Positions 16,187 through 23,010 of a stretch of DNA of 23,010 nt are shown one piece after another. Both the position numbers and the translations under genes were made by a program. The notes beneath the pieces are model-generated. The model was not told the origin of the DNA and made no database searches. It saw only the letters and a program-made list of their open reading frames with translations. The DNA lies in the NCBI GenBank assembly GCA_013375405.1, contig JABXJU010000048.1:1-23010 (forward strand). Reading direction: 5' to 3'. The first letter of the stretch is position 1; every line of letters starts with the position of its first letter. This stretch comes from Candidatus Helarchaeota archaeon (lineage in GTDB: Archaea > Asgardarchaeota > Lokiarchaeia > Helarchaeales > HEL-GB-A).

Positions 16187-17926
16187 TCAACGAAGAAATT
16201 TTCGTTCCAATTCACTTTTTGAGAAGGTTATGATAGTGGGTCGATTGTGGGCGCAAACATAAGGATTTTCCGTTTGTTGTAGCTCACGATACAGCTTTTC
16301 CATTTGAGAAAGGGTGAGCTTAGCGCCCGCTTTTATTGCAGCTTTACATCCATAGAGTTGTGCGAGTTCAAAACGGGAGGGGATTTTTTTGGATTTCGGG
16401 TCAATTTTCTCGAGTAATTCATCAACAATTAATTGGATTTCCTCTTTTTTGATTACTTTCCCTAAAATAATAGGCAATTTAGTAATACGATAAGTTTTTT
16501 TTCCAAAGGGTTCGATTTCAAATCCAAAATCTTTCAAGATAGCGAGTTTTGATTTAAGAGTTAGGGAATCTTGAAGGGGGAATTCCAGCGTAATGGGCTT
16601 AAGTAATGTTTGTGTTTGAATGGAACCCTCCTCCAACTTTTTAAGAAATTTTTCAAACATTATACGCTCATGGGCAGCATGCTGGTCAATGATATAAAGA
16701 TTTTCATCATCCATAGCAATAATAAAGAGCTTGTGTGTTTGTCCAACAATCTGAACTGGTGGCAATTTTGTTACAGGGGTGATCTCAGATATGACATATT
16801 TTTCTTCTATCGATGAGATTTCAGGTTTTGGAACAAGTTTATGTTGTACTGAAGTCTTTGAAGTAAGTATAGGAATTTCTTCCTCCTTTTTTTGTATAAC
16901 CTTTTGTTTATGTTTGATTTCAATCTTAGGAATCAACTTTTCTCTATCAAATGAGTCTAAGATAACTTTTTGGAGAGTATCGAAAACTAATTTTTCTTGA
17001 CTGATTTTAATTTCTTGTTTTGTAGGATGAATATTGACATCAATCATGGCAGGATTAATATCAATAGCGAGAACAATTAATGGGTGGCGATTTTTCGGAA
17101 GTATCGTTTTGTAAGCCTCGTCGATGGCATCTATGATCAATTTGCTTTTAACAAATCGATTATTCACAAAAATCGAATAAAATTTTCGTGTTCCTCGGCG
17201 GATGACTGGCTTGGAAATAAATCCGGAAATTTTTAGTAGTTCTGTATCGAATTTAATAGGAACCATGTTTTTAACGATATCTTTACCATACACAAAGAAG
17301 ATTTTATCGAGTTTATTAGCTGTGACCGGCGAATTTAAGATTTCAGTGTTATTATGAGTTAAAATGAAATGAATAGAATTATAAAGAAGAGAGTAATTTG
17401 TTACAATTTCTAATATTGCTTGAAATTCTGCTGTACTAGTTTTTAAAAATTTTAATCGGACGGGTATATTAAAGAAAAGATTTTGCACACGAACTGTTGT
17501 GCCATTCGCGCGTTGGACATCTTCAGTTTTAATTATATTGCCGGCTTTCACGTTAATCCGTGTTCCAATTACAGAGTCCTTATCTTTTGTAATTAATTCA
17601 ACTTGAGATACAGCTGCAATACTCGCTAATGCCTCGCCTCGAAATCCTAAAGTGTCAATTGCCTCCAAATCGGAGATATCAAAAATCTTGCTGGTAGAGT
17701 ATCGCTCAAATGCAATTTTTGCATCCTCAGAAGACATTCCAATCCCATCATCAATGACTTCGATGAGTCGTTTTCCTCCTTTCTGGACATTTATTACAAT
17801 TTTGGTTGAACTAGCATCTATGGCATTCTCCATCAATTCTTTGACGACTGAAGCAGGTTTCTGCACCACTTCTCCCGCAGCAATTTTTAGTCGGGTCTTT
17901 TCATCAAGTATCTTTATTTTTCCCAT
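16187..17926 (-). CDS. mutL: DNA mismatch repair protein MutL, endonuclease type
   Basis: A 579-residue GHKL ATPase that couples mismatch recognition by MutS to strand nicking. ATP-site motifs are VVKELMENAIDAS (Glu30, Asn34), VIDDGIGM (57-64), RYSTSK (75-80) and TLGFRGEALASIAAVS (92-107). VDVNIHPTKQEI marks the end of the ATPase/transducer region. A low-complexity, Lys/Glu/Pro-rich linker (about 335-385) leads to the C-terminal dimerisation domain. There, DQHAAHERIMFE (414-425) is the metal-binding endonuclease motif, with supporting GCKAAIKAG (526-534), CAHNRPT (558-564) and a C-terminal FLR. Strand nicking is therefore expected. MutS is not in the window. MutL is patchy in archaea and usually regarded as acquired from bacteria. 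Start ATG at 17924-17926 has AGGGTGA a few nucleotides upstream. Confidence 0.95.
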   Translation of the reverse strand: MGKIKILDEKTRLKIAAGEVVQKPASVVKELMENAIDASSTKIVINVQKGGKRLIEVIDDGIGMSSEDAKIAFERYSTSKIFDISDLEAIDTLGFRGEALASIAAVSQVELITKDKDSVIGTRINVKAGNIIKTEDVQRANGTTVRVQNLFFNIPVRLKFLKTSTAEFQAILEIVTNYSLLYNSIHFILTHNNTEILNSPVTANKLDKIFFVYGKDIVKNMVPIKFDTELLKISGFISKPVIRRGTRKFYSIFVNNRFVKSKLIIDAIDEAYKTILPKNRHPLIVLAIDINPAMIDVNIHPTKQEIKISQEKLVFDTLQKVILDSFDREKLIPKIEIKHKQKVIQKKEEEIPILTSKTSVQHKLVPKPEISSIEEKYVISEITPVTKLPPVQIVGQTHKLFIIAMDDENLYIIDQHAAHERIMFEKFLKKLEEGSIQTQTLLKPITLEFPLQDSLTLKSKLAILKDFGFEIEPFGKKTYRITKLPIILGKVIKKEEIQLIVDELLEKIDPKSKKIPSRFELAQLYGCKAAIKAGAKLTLSQMEKLYRELQQTENPYVCAHNRPTIITFSKSELERKFLR

Positions 17927-17964
17927 ACGTTCACCCTAAAGTACCTTAATTGCTTTATTCTTTT

Positions 17965-18010
17965 CAATTTTTATAAATGAATCTCTCTATAGAAAAATTA
18001 TAAATGGATA
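17965..18010. promoter_or_regulatory. Divergent mutL / HMG-CoA-synthase-like promoter region
   Basis: Two copies of TTATAAATG lie at 17971-17979 and 17998-18006. Read on the minus strand, the first could be the mutL TATA box, with initiation near 17946. The second could serve the plus-strand gene, with initiation near 18030 and a leader of roughly 55 nt. Assignment is by spacing only. Confidence 0.35.
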
Positions 18011-18084
18011 CCTAACAAAGTTAGACCGAATCACATTCAACGAAATCAATCAAATTAGAATACGATTCAAGAGGTTATAGCAGA

Positions 18085-19551
18085 ATGGTTGGAATTAGAT
18101 CATACGGAACATATGTTCCAAAATATAAATTAGGACGAAAGCAAATTGCGGATGCGTGGGATTTTCCAGCGGCACCGGGAACCCTAACCGTTTCGAATCA
18201 AGATGAAGATAGCATCACGATGGGTGTTGCAGCGGCTTTTGAAGCCCTTGAAACTGCAAATATTGATCCAAAAGAGATTGATGCGCTATATTTTTGCACG
18301 ACTACACCCCCTTATACAGAAAAACAAAATGCAGCAGCAATTGCAGCGGTGTTGGATCTGCGAGATGACTGCTTAACCGCAGATATCACATCTTCTACAA
18401 GGGCTGGTACCATTGCCTTAATAAATGCATATAATTCAATAGCTGCGGGGGAGTCAAAGAATGTTCTCATAGTCGCTTCAGATAAAAGGTATGCAGAACC
18501 ACTCTCCATGTATGAATACCAACACTGTGACGGAGCTGCAGCATTAGTTGTTTCTTCAGAGGATGGGATCGCAAAAATTAATGGATATCATTCAGTAACT
18601 TATGATTTAGTTGGACCTTGGAGGAAAGAAGGAGATCATCACACCCAACAATTTGAAATAAAGGTAGAGAGAGATTATGGATTTCAGAATAATACAATCA
18701 AAGTTCTTAAAGGATTAATGGAAAAATACGAGTTAACCTCAGATACGATTAAAAGAGCTGCCTATTTTTGTTTTGAACCTCGGTCCTATGGGAGAGTTGC
18801 AAAGGCATTAAAACTTGATCCAAAACAATTAGCGGATAATCTCTTCTTAGAACATGGAAATTCAGGAACATCTTTGGCATTTCAAATTTTGATTGGGGCA
18901 TTGGAGCAAAAACCATCCATTAAACCAGAGGAGAATATTTTGTTTGCCAATTATGGCGATGGTGCTGATGCGTTCTATCTCCAAGCTACAGAGAATTTAC
19001 GAGGTGTAGTGAAAGCACATACAAAAATTAATAAAAAATTAAGCAAGCGATTACAGCTCAATAAATATACAGACTTTCTGAAATATCGTTATTTAATTAA
19101 AACTAAAAAACCTTTTACCCGAAAATCAAGTAATGTCACAGTATGGCGGGATGCAAAAGCTATAAACCAGCTATGGGGATTTAAGTGTAAGAAATGCGGG
19201 ATTATTCAATATCCACTCCTTTTGAATAGTTGTATTGAGTGCGGTAGCCAGGATATCGCTCCAATGAAACTAAACCGGAATGGCATTATATACACATATT
19301 CATTAGATCATCTTATCTGCGGTGAATATTTTGAAACGCCAGTACCCCGATGTATCATTGATTTAGAGGGTGGAGGACGGCTCATGCTGGATATGACTGA
19401 TTGCGATCCACAGGAAGTGTACGTTGGGATGCCTGTAGATTTGACATTCCGGAAGATACATGAAGGAGGAGGTTTTATGAATTATTCTTGGAGATGTGTG
19501 CCAGGAGCCGGTGCAAAAAAGCCGGAGCCTGAAACCAAGGAGGTTGCATAA
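18085..19551 (+). CDS. HMG-CoA-synthase-like protein fused to DUF35 domain, catalytic residues replaced
   Basis: A 488-residue protein. Residues 1-310 have the thiolase fold of archaeal HMG-CoA synthase: IRSYGTYVPKYKLGRKQIADAW at the start, EHGNSGTSLAFQILIGALE (256-274) for the GNTYSG block, and NYGDGADAF (289-297). Residues about 360-475 are a DUF35 domain: a zinc ribbon with Cys368, 371, 383 and 386, then an OB fold. In archaea DUF35 is normally a separate protein bridging thiolase and synthase. Compared from memory with the M. thermautotrophicus enzyme, the catalytic Glu of GSES becomes Thr73 (CTTT), the nucleophilic Cys of ACKAGT becomes Thr105 (STRAGT), and the His of FHQP becomes Phe230 (CFEP). 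Normal HMG-CoA synthesis is therefore unlikely; a scaffold, or an aldolase-like role as in Ltp2-DUF35, is possible. AGAGG precedes the ATG. Confidence 0.85.
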   Translation: MVGIRSYGTYVPKYKLGRKQIADAWDFPAAPGTLTVSNQDEDSITMGVAAAFEALETANIDPKEIDALYFCTTTPPYTEKQNAAAIAAVLDLRDDCLTADITSSTRAGTIALINAYNSIAAGESKNVLIVASDKRYAEPLSMYEYQHCDGAAALVVSSEDGIAKINGYHSVTYDLVGPWRKEGDHHTQQFEIKVERDYGFQNNTIKVLKGLMEKYELTSDTIKRAAYFCFEPRSYGRVAKALKLDPKQLADNLFLEHGNSGTSLAFQILIGALEQKPSIKPEENILFANYGDGADAFYLQATENLRGVVKAHTKINKKLSKRLQLNKYTDFLKYRYLIKTKKPFTRKSSNVTVWRDAKAINQLWGFKCKKCGIIQYPLLLNSCIECGSQDIAPMKLNRNGIIYTYSLDHLICGEYFETPVPRCIIDLEGGGRLMLDMTDCDPQEVYVGMPVDLTFRKIHEGGGFMNYSWRCVPGAGAKKPEPETKEVA

Positions 19552-19553
19552 GA

Positions 19554-20738
19554 ATGGGACATATTAGAAAAGGTAGTATAAAAGATAAGATTGCTATTAT
19601 TGGAGTTGGCTCAACAAAATTTGGTGAACATTGGGAAAAAGATCAGTACGATCTGCTCATGGAATCAACAAATGAAGCCTTTACGGATGCAGGGATAAAA
19701 GATGCTCAAAAAGAAATCGATGCGATTTGGTGTGGGATTCAGTACTATTTCACGGGACTTTCCGGCGGTACTGCTGCGGATGCCACAAAACTATATGGGA
19801 AACCTTTCACGCGAGTGGAAAATTTCTGTGCGTCCGGAATGGATGCATTTCGAAATGCGTGCTTTTCCGTAGCCAGTGGCAAAGAAGATATTGTTCTTGC
19901 CTGCGGTGTTGAAAAACTCATGGATCAGGGAAGCGCAGGGCTTCCAGGCTTTACGGAATTCGGTCATCCTATATTACCTATGCCAAGCGCACCTGCAATG
20001 TTCTGCATGGCAGCATCAAGATCTTTCGCCGAGTACGGATGGACAAAAGAAGATCTAGCACGGGTGGCAGTTAAAAACCATGATAACGGATATTATCACC
20101 CAAAAGCTCATTTCCGACGAAAAATTACGATTGAAGCCGTAATGAAAGCCCCAATGATTGCTGATCCACTCGGACGCTACGATTGTTGTGCTATGAGTGA
20201 TGGTTCAGCCGCACTCGTCATCACCACACCAGAAATCGCAGAAAGCTATGCCCATGCAAAGGATTATGTGCTTGTAAAAGCTAATGCTCTATCAGTCCAT
20301 ACAAACATGCCATGGTATAAACCTTCATATACGTTCTTGGGCTTCCCCTCAACTCAAGAAGCGAGCCAAGCCGCATATGCTGAAGCGGGCATCACGGCAA
20401 AAGATATCAGTTTTGCCGAAGTCCATGACTGCTTTACCATAACGGAAATGGTGAATTATCAGGATCTAGGATTTATCCCTCAAGGGACGGCCAATGAATG
20501 GCTTAAGGAGGGAGGACCTATGATTGATGGGGAAAAACCAGTAAATCCTTCAGGTGGATTAAAATGTTTCGGACATCCTATCGGGGCAACCGGTTGTCGA
20601 ATGCTATATGAAGTTACAAAACAATTACAGGGACGGGCAGAAGGTAGGCAAGTAAAGGATCCTGAATATGGATTGGGCCACAACTTGGGTGGCGCATTTA
20701 CTGTCGCATCGGTAACAATACTGGGAAAGAAAGGCTAA
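19554..20738 (+). CDS. Thiolase (acetyl-CoA acetyltransferase / SCP-x-type)
   Basis: A 394-residue thiolase, normal for the family. The acyl-accepting nucleophile is Cys92 in ENFCASGMDAFRNA. Catalytic-loop histidines are His291 (EVHDCFTITE) and His341 (KCFGHPIGATG). The last active-site block reads HNLGGAF, the version found in SCP-x and archaeal thiolases, instead of the CGGG of bacterial type II enzymes. All essential residues appear intact, unlike its upstream partner. It begins 2 nt after the HMG-CoA-synthase-like stop, and its AAGGAGG ribosome-binding site lies inside that gene, so translation is coupled and a physical complex is likely. Acetoacetyl-CoA formation is the default guess; longer or branched substrates are possible. 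The first residues (MGHIRKGSIKDK) are a short polar extension before the first strand. Confidence 0.92.
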   Translation: MGHIRKGSIKDKIAIIGVGSTKFGEHWEKDQYDLLMESTNEAFTDAGIKDAQKEIDAIWCGIQYYFTGLSGGTAADATKLYGKPFTRVENFCASGMDAFRNACFSVASGKEDIVLACGVEKLMDQGSAGLPGFTEFGHPILPMPSAPAMFCMAASRSFAEYGWTKEDLARVAVKNHDNGYYHPKAHFRRKITIEAVMKAPMIADPLGRYDCCAMSDGSAALVITTPEIAESYAHAKDYVLVKANALSVHTNMPWYKPSYTFLGFPSTQEASQAAYAEAGITAKDISFAEVHDCFTITEMVNYQDLGFIPQGTANEWLKEGGPMIDGEKPVNPSGGLKCFGHPIGATGCRMLYEVTKQLQGRAEGRQVKDPEYGLGHNLGGAFTVASVTILGKKG

Positions 20739-20740
20739 AG

Positions 20741-20775
20741 CTTTTTCCTGATTTTTTTTCTTTATTTTTTTTAAT
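20741..20775 (+). terminator. T-rich terminator after thiolase
   Basis: Immediately after the thiolase stop come clusters of T: five, eight, three and eight residues, broken by single or few other bases, between 20742 and 20772. This fits archaeal T-tract termination of the two-gene operon before the converging VOC gene. Confidence 0.55.
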
Positions 20776-20799
20776 TATATTAAATTTAACAAGAGTCCG

Positions 20800-21270
20800 T
20801 TACAATTTCTGTTTTCTCTTTTTCGGTTTTCCCAATTGAATTAATTCAATAGTTATTCCATATTTTTCTACCGTATCAAGATAGGCCCAACGAATACTCC
20901 CAGCCGCGGTTCCCATCTGGAGAAGTTCAATCCCGTTCGCTTTGGCAATAGAGAGGTCTTCGTCTAAGTCATCTACAAATACACCAATATGGTGCAGCCC
21001 TTCACCTTTTCGTTCTAGAAAGTCAGCTTGACAACATTTCCCTCGTATCACTTCTATTAACTCAATTTGAATGGCTCCAACACGCGCCAAGCCATTCTTT
21101 ACCTGGAAGATCTGGTTCTCCCCTTGATAAATTATTTCTTCGGGCGGTCGCTCCAAAATCTGGAAAGGGCCAATGCCAAAAGCTTGTTCTAACAATTTAG
21201 AGGTCGTCTCTACATCTCGAACTACAATTCCAATTTGATTAATTGCATCTATTTTCAAGGATTTTTTCAT
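20800..21270 (-). CDS. VOC (glyoxalase/methylmalonyl-CoA epimerase-like) family protein
   Basis: A protein of about 156 residues with two beta-alpha-beta-beta-beta modules of the vicinal-oxygen-chelate fold, similar in length and layout to methylmalonyl-CoA epimerase. Family motifs are INQIGIVVRDVETT (10-23), GAIQIELIEV (65-74), KGEGLHHIGVFVDDLD (88-103) and GITIELIQL (138-146). Likely metal ligands are a Gln or Glu in 68-70, a His at 93/94 and Glu142. The first ligand, usually His in the IDHIGIAV context, is Gln12 here, so epimerase activity is not assured. The frame extends upstream to a TTG at 21306, but the ATG at 21268-21270 with GGGTG about 7 nt before it is preferred. A TATA-like GTTATATTTT lies on the minus strand near 21346-21355. 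Confidence 0.8.
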   Translation of the reverse strand: MKKSLKIDAINQIGIVVRDVETTSKLLEQAFGIGPFQILERPPEEIIYQGENQIFQVKNGLARVGAIQIELIEVIRGKCCQADFLERKGEGLHHIGVFVDDLDEDLSIAKANGIELLQMGTAAGSIRWAYLDTVEKYGITIELIQLGKPKKRKQKL

Positions 21271-21364
21271 GTATGACACCCAAAAACCTTTTATCTCAGA
21301 TTTCAAGTGAAAGAGAACTCAATTCAATGTACCAAGGTTTAATGGAAAATATAACATAGATAGC

Positions 21365-23010
21365 TTATTTAAAAAGTTCTCTAAATAAGTCATTAGTGGG
21401 TTCAAAAAGCCTTAAATTCCCCGTGAAATTAATAAGATGGTTCTTAAACTTTTCTTCGAATTTCTTCACTAGAATTTTTAAGCGAGAAATTAAAAATAGG
21501 TTGGGAGTGCCTTGGAGAATAAGCGCCGCTCGGACGTACTCCCCATTCTCTATTTGAAATTGATAGTTTTCATAAGTTAAGGTTTTCATCGAGCTCTCCT
21601 TCTCAGAGATTTCGCGTCCAAAACTTTGGAGAGCATGAAGGAATCCCCCTACGAGATCTGGATTGATCCTCATATCGCCAAGATCCTTCTCGAAAAGTGC
21701 GATGCCACTATTATTATCTAAAATTAATAAGTAGGAGAGGATTCCTAATCCGTAATTCTTTTCATGTTCTGCAATTCTTTGACCGATTAAGGCGATGCTC
21801 GTAGAGAACTCGTCAGAGAACTGTGTGAGTTCATCGAAAGCGTCCTGATACATTTTCGTATGGGTCTGGATTAGTTCCTGGATTTTATATAACCATTGAA
21901 TACCTTTATACTGTAGTTCATTTGCGATTGATGCTTCTATGGGCACATTTGGCTCGAACATACTAACTAATTTCGAATTCCAGACCTGAATAGATGAAAG
22001 TAGAACCGACTCAGAGAAAGATTCTTGAAATAATTGTTGGAGATTTGAAAGTTTTGTGGTAATTGTTTGGACAGAATCTAGTTTTTGACAACATGTAATT
22101 ATTTCATCCGTGACCGAACTTATTTTCATCAATTCAACAATCTTTTTAGTAACATCCTCAGTCTTTCGCGCCATTTTATAAGCGACTTCTAGGCCAATAT
22201 TAACTAAATTAGTGATATAAGCGATAAAACCAGTCGTTTGTTTTAAATCATCAGCCCAAACATCAAGAATAATATTAGGTTTCTCAACACTTAGTTTGAC
22301 TATTGTATTTTTCCCAGTAACTTTTACTTGCCCCGAATAGAGACCCCACATCGCCTCAGGATTAACGGTTATTTCTTTCAAATCTAGCGCATTTACTTGT
22401 TCTCGACCAATCCGAAATGCTTCGGTATCTGGAATGGTATTATAACTTATTTTACTTGTACCTCTCTTAAGATCTTTAATCCACTCATTGACTTCGGATT
22501 GTGTAGCCGGTAGAGGAGTTACTAATGGGCATTTGATGCTGATCTCTTTTGGTTGGATAGTTAAGGAATGTGCATTTCCATAAGCATCCTCAAAAGAAAG
22601 AGAGCCAAAGACCTTGGATTGCCCGCAAGTGAGAGGAATCAAATCAAAATCAATGCCTCGGGTCGTGTTCGGGGGGAGATTTGCGATGGAATGCTGGAAA
22701 ATATCCGAAATAAATTGATCCGAGGGATTTAAATTCACTGAAATGTTGTGAATTGCCATATCGCTAAAATTACGAATAGCAACCTTAAAACGAACCTTCC
22801 CCCCCACATAATCATATTCTCGTTTGACTTCTATTAAGTCTTTTTCAGGTGGGACTTCTGCTAATGTATAATATGTAATCCGCCCATCCTGGATTTTCCT
22901 GATAAGATCGCCCTCTTCTAAATCTTTGAGATGGGGTTGTATAGTGGTGTAGGAGATTTGAAGAAGATCTGCCAATTCAGTTAATCGAATTTGCCCCTGC
23001 GCTTTAATAC
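21365..23010 (-). CDS. Winged-helix / beta-sandwich / longin-like domain protein (N-terminus beyond window)
   Basis: The frame is open to the right edge. A TTG at 22975 could be read as a start, but the upstream codons read IKAQGQIRLTE and complete the first helices of a winged helix-turn-helix, so the true start lies outside. In order: an ArsR/MarR-like winged helix (LADLLQISYTTIQPHLKDL, then a wing); a beta-sandwich (about 50-150) with alternating hydrophobic strands (KVRFKVAIRNFSDMAIHNIS); a second alpha/beta region (about 150-260); a long helical segment (about 260-420); and a C-terminal longin/roadblock-like domain (YLLILDNNSGIALFEKDL, then VGGFLHALQSFGREI). No membrane segment is seen. 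The last domain resembles ones repeatedly encoded in Asgard genomes. Function is unknown; a DNA-binding regulator sensing a partner such as a small GTPase is a guess. Confidence 0.7.
   Translation of the reverse strand, partial: IKAQGQIRLTELADLLQISYTTIQPHLKDLEEGDLIRKIQDGRITYYTLAEVPPEKDLIEVKREYDYVGGKVRFKVAIRNFSDMAIHNISVNLNPSDQFISDIFQHSIANLPPNTTRGIDFDLIPLTCGQSKVFGSLSFEDAYGNAHSLTIQPKEISIKCPLVTPLPATQSEVNEWIKDLKRGTSKISYNTIPDTEAFRIGREQVNALDLKEITVNPEAMWGLYSGQVKVTGKNTIVKLSVEKPNIILDVWADDLKQTTGFIAYITNLVNIGLEVAYKMARKTEDVTKKIVELMKISSVTDEIITCCQKLDSVQTITTKLSNLQQLFQESFSESVLLSSIQVWNSKLVSMFEPNVPIEASIANELQYKGIQWLYKIQELIQTHTKMYQDAFDELTQFSDEFSTSIALIGQRIAEHEKNYGLGILSYLLILDNNSGIALFEKDLGDMRINPDLVGGFLHALQSFGREISEKESSMKTLTYENYQFQIENGEYVRAALILQGTPNLFLISRLKILVKKFEEKFKNHLINFTGNLRLFEPTNDLFRELFK

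Noticed and set aside
22973..22975. TTG as the true start of the winged-helix protein
   Set aside because: The upstream in-frame codons encode the first part of the helix-turn-helix and remain open to the window edge, so the gene is truncated by the window, not begun here.

Overview
The window is AT-rich, archaeal-looking DNA. Genes are packed on both strands. Putative TATA-like boxes, stretches of T downstream of stop codons, a mixture of Shine-Dalgarno-led and apparently leaderless starts, and frequent TTG/GTG starts all fit an archaeon. Gene content agrees: an archaeoflavoprotein, an iron-sulfur flavoprotein, a free ferredoxin:thioredoxin reductase catalytic subunit, and a thiolase with an HMG-CoA-synthase-like/DUF35 partner. 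The winged-helix protein with a C-terminal longin/roadblock-like domain at the right edge suggests an Asgard-type lineage. That placement is an inference; no rRNA or other phylogenetic marker is present.

Layout. (1) 1-4207, minus strand: iron-sulfur flavoprotein, archaeoflavoprotein, a DUF255 thioredoxin-domain protein, and a ferredoxin-nitroreductase fusion cut by the left edge. (2) 4395-12570, carbon metabolism: AMP-forming acetyl-CoA synthetase (+), succinyl-CoA synthetase alpha then beta (-), aconitase A and class II fumarase (+). Together they cover acetate activation and several TCA steps; citrate synthase, isocitrate dehydrogenase and malate dehydrogenase are not in the window. (3) 12636-16107, plus strand, a thiol/peroxide redox island: an NAD(P)H:rubredoxin-reductase-like flavoprotein, a glutaredoxin-like protein, the FTR catalytic subunit, a 39-residue rubredoxin with a TTG start, a thioredoxin-fold protein and rubrerythrin. 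A plausible flow is NAD(P)H to flavoprotein to rubredoxin to rubrerythrin to peroxide, alongside ferredoxin to FTR to Grx/Trx to protein disulfides. (4) 16187-17926, minus: an endonuclease-type MutL. (5) 18085-20738, plus: an HMG-CoA-synthase-like protein fused to a DUF35 zinc-ribbon/OB domain, followed after 2 nt by a thiolase. The synthase half appears to have lost all three catalytic residues (Glu, Cys, His), which is the most interesting point in the window. (6) 20800-23010, minus: a glyoxalase-fold (VOC) protein and a winged-helix/beta-domain/longin-like protein that runs off the right edge.

No tRNA, rRNA, CRISPR array or insertion sequence was seen. No gene-free stretch exceeds 300 bases; the longest are 14564-14794 and 15294-15531. 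Two intergenic regions carry repeated operator-like elements: 2884-2973, upstream of the DUF255 gene, and 4238-4349, between the flavoprotein operon and the acetyl-CoA synthetase gene.
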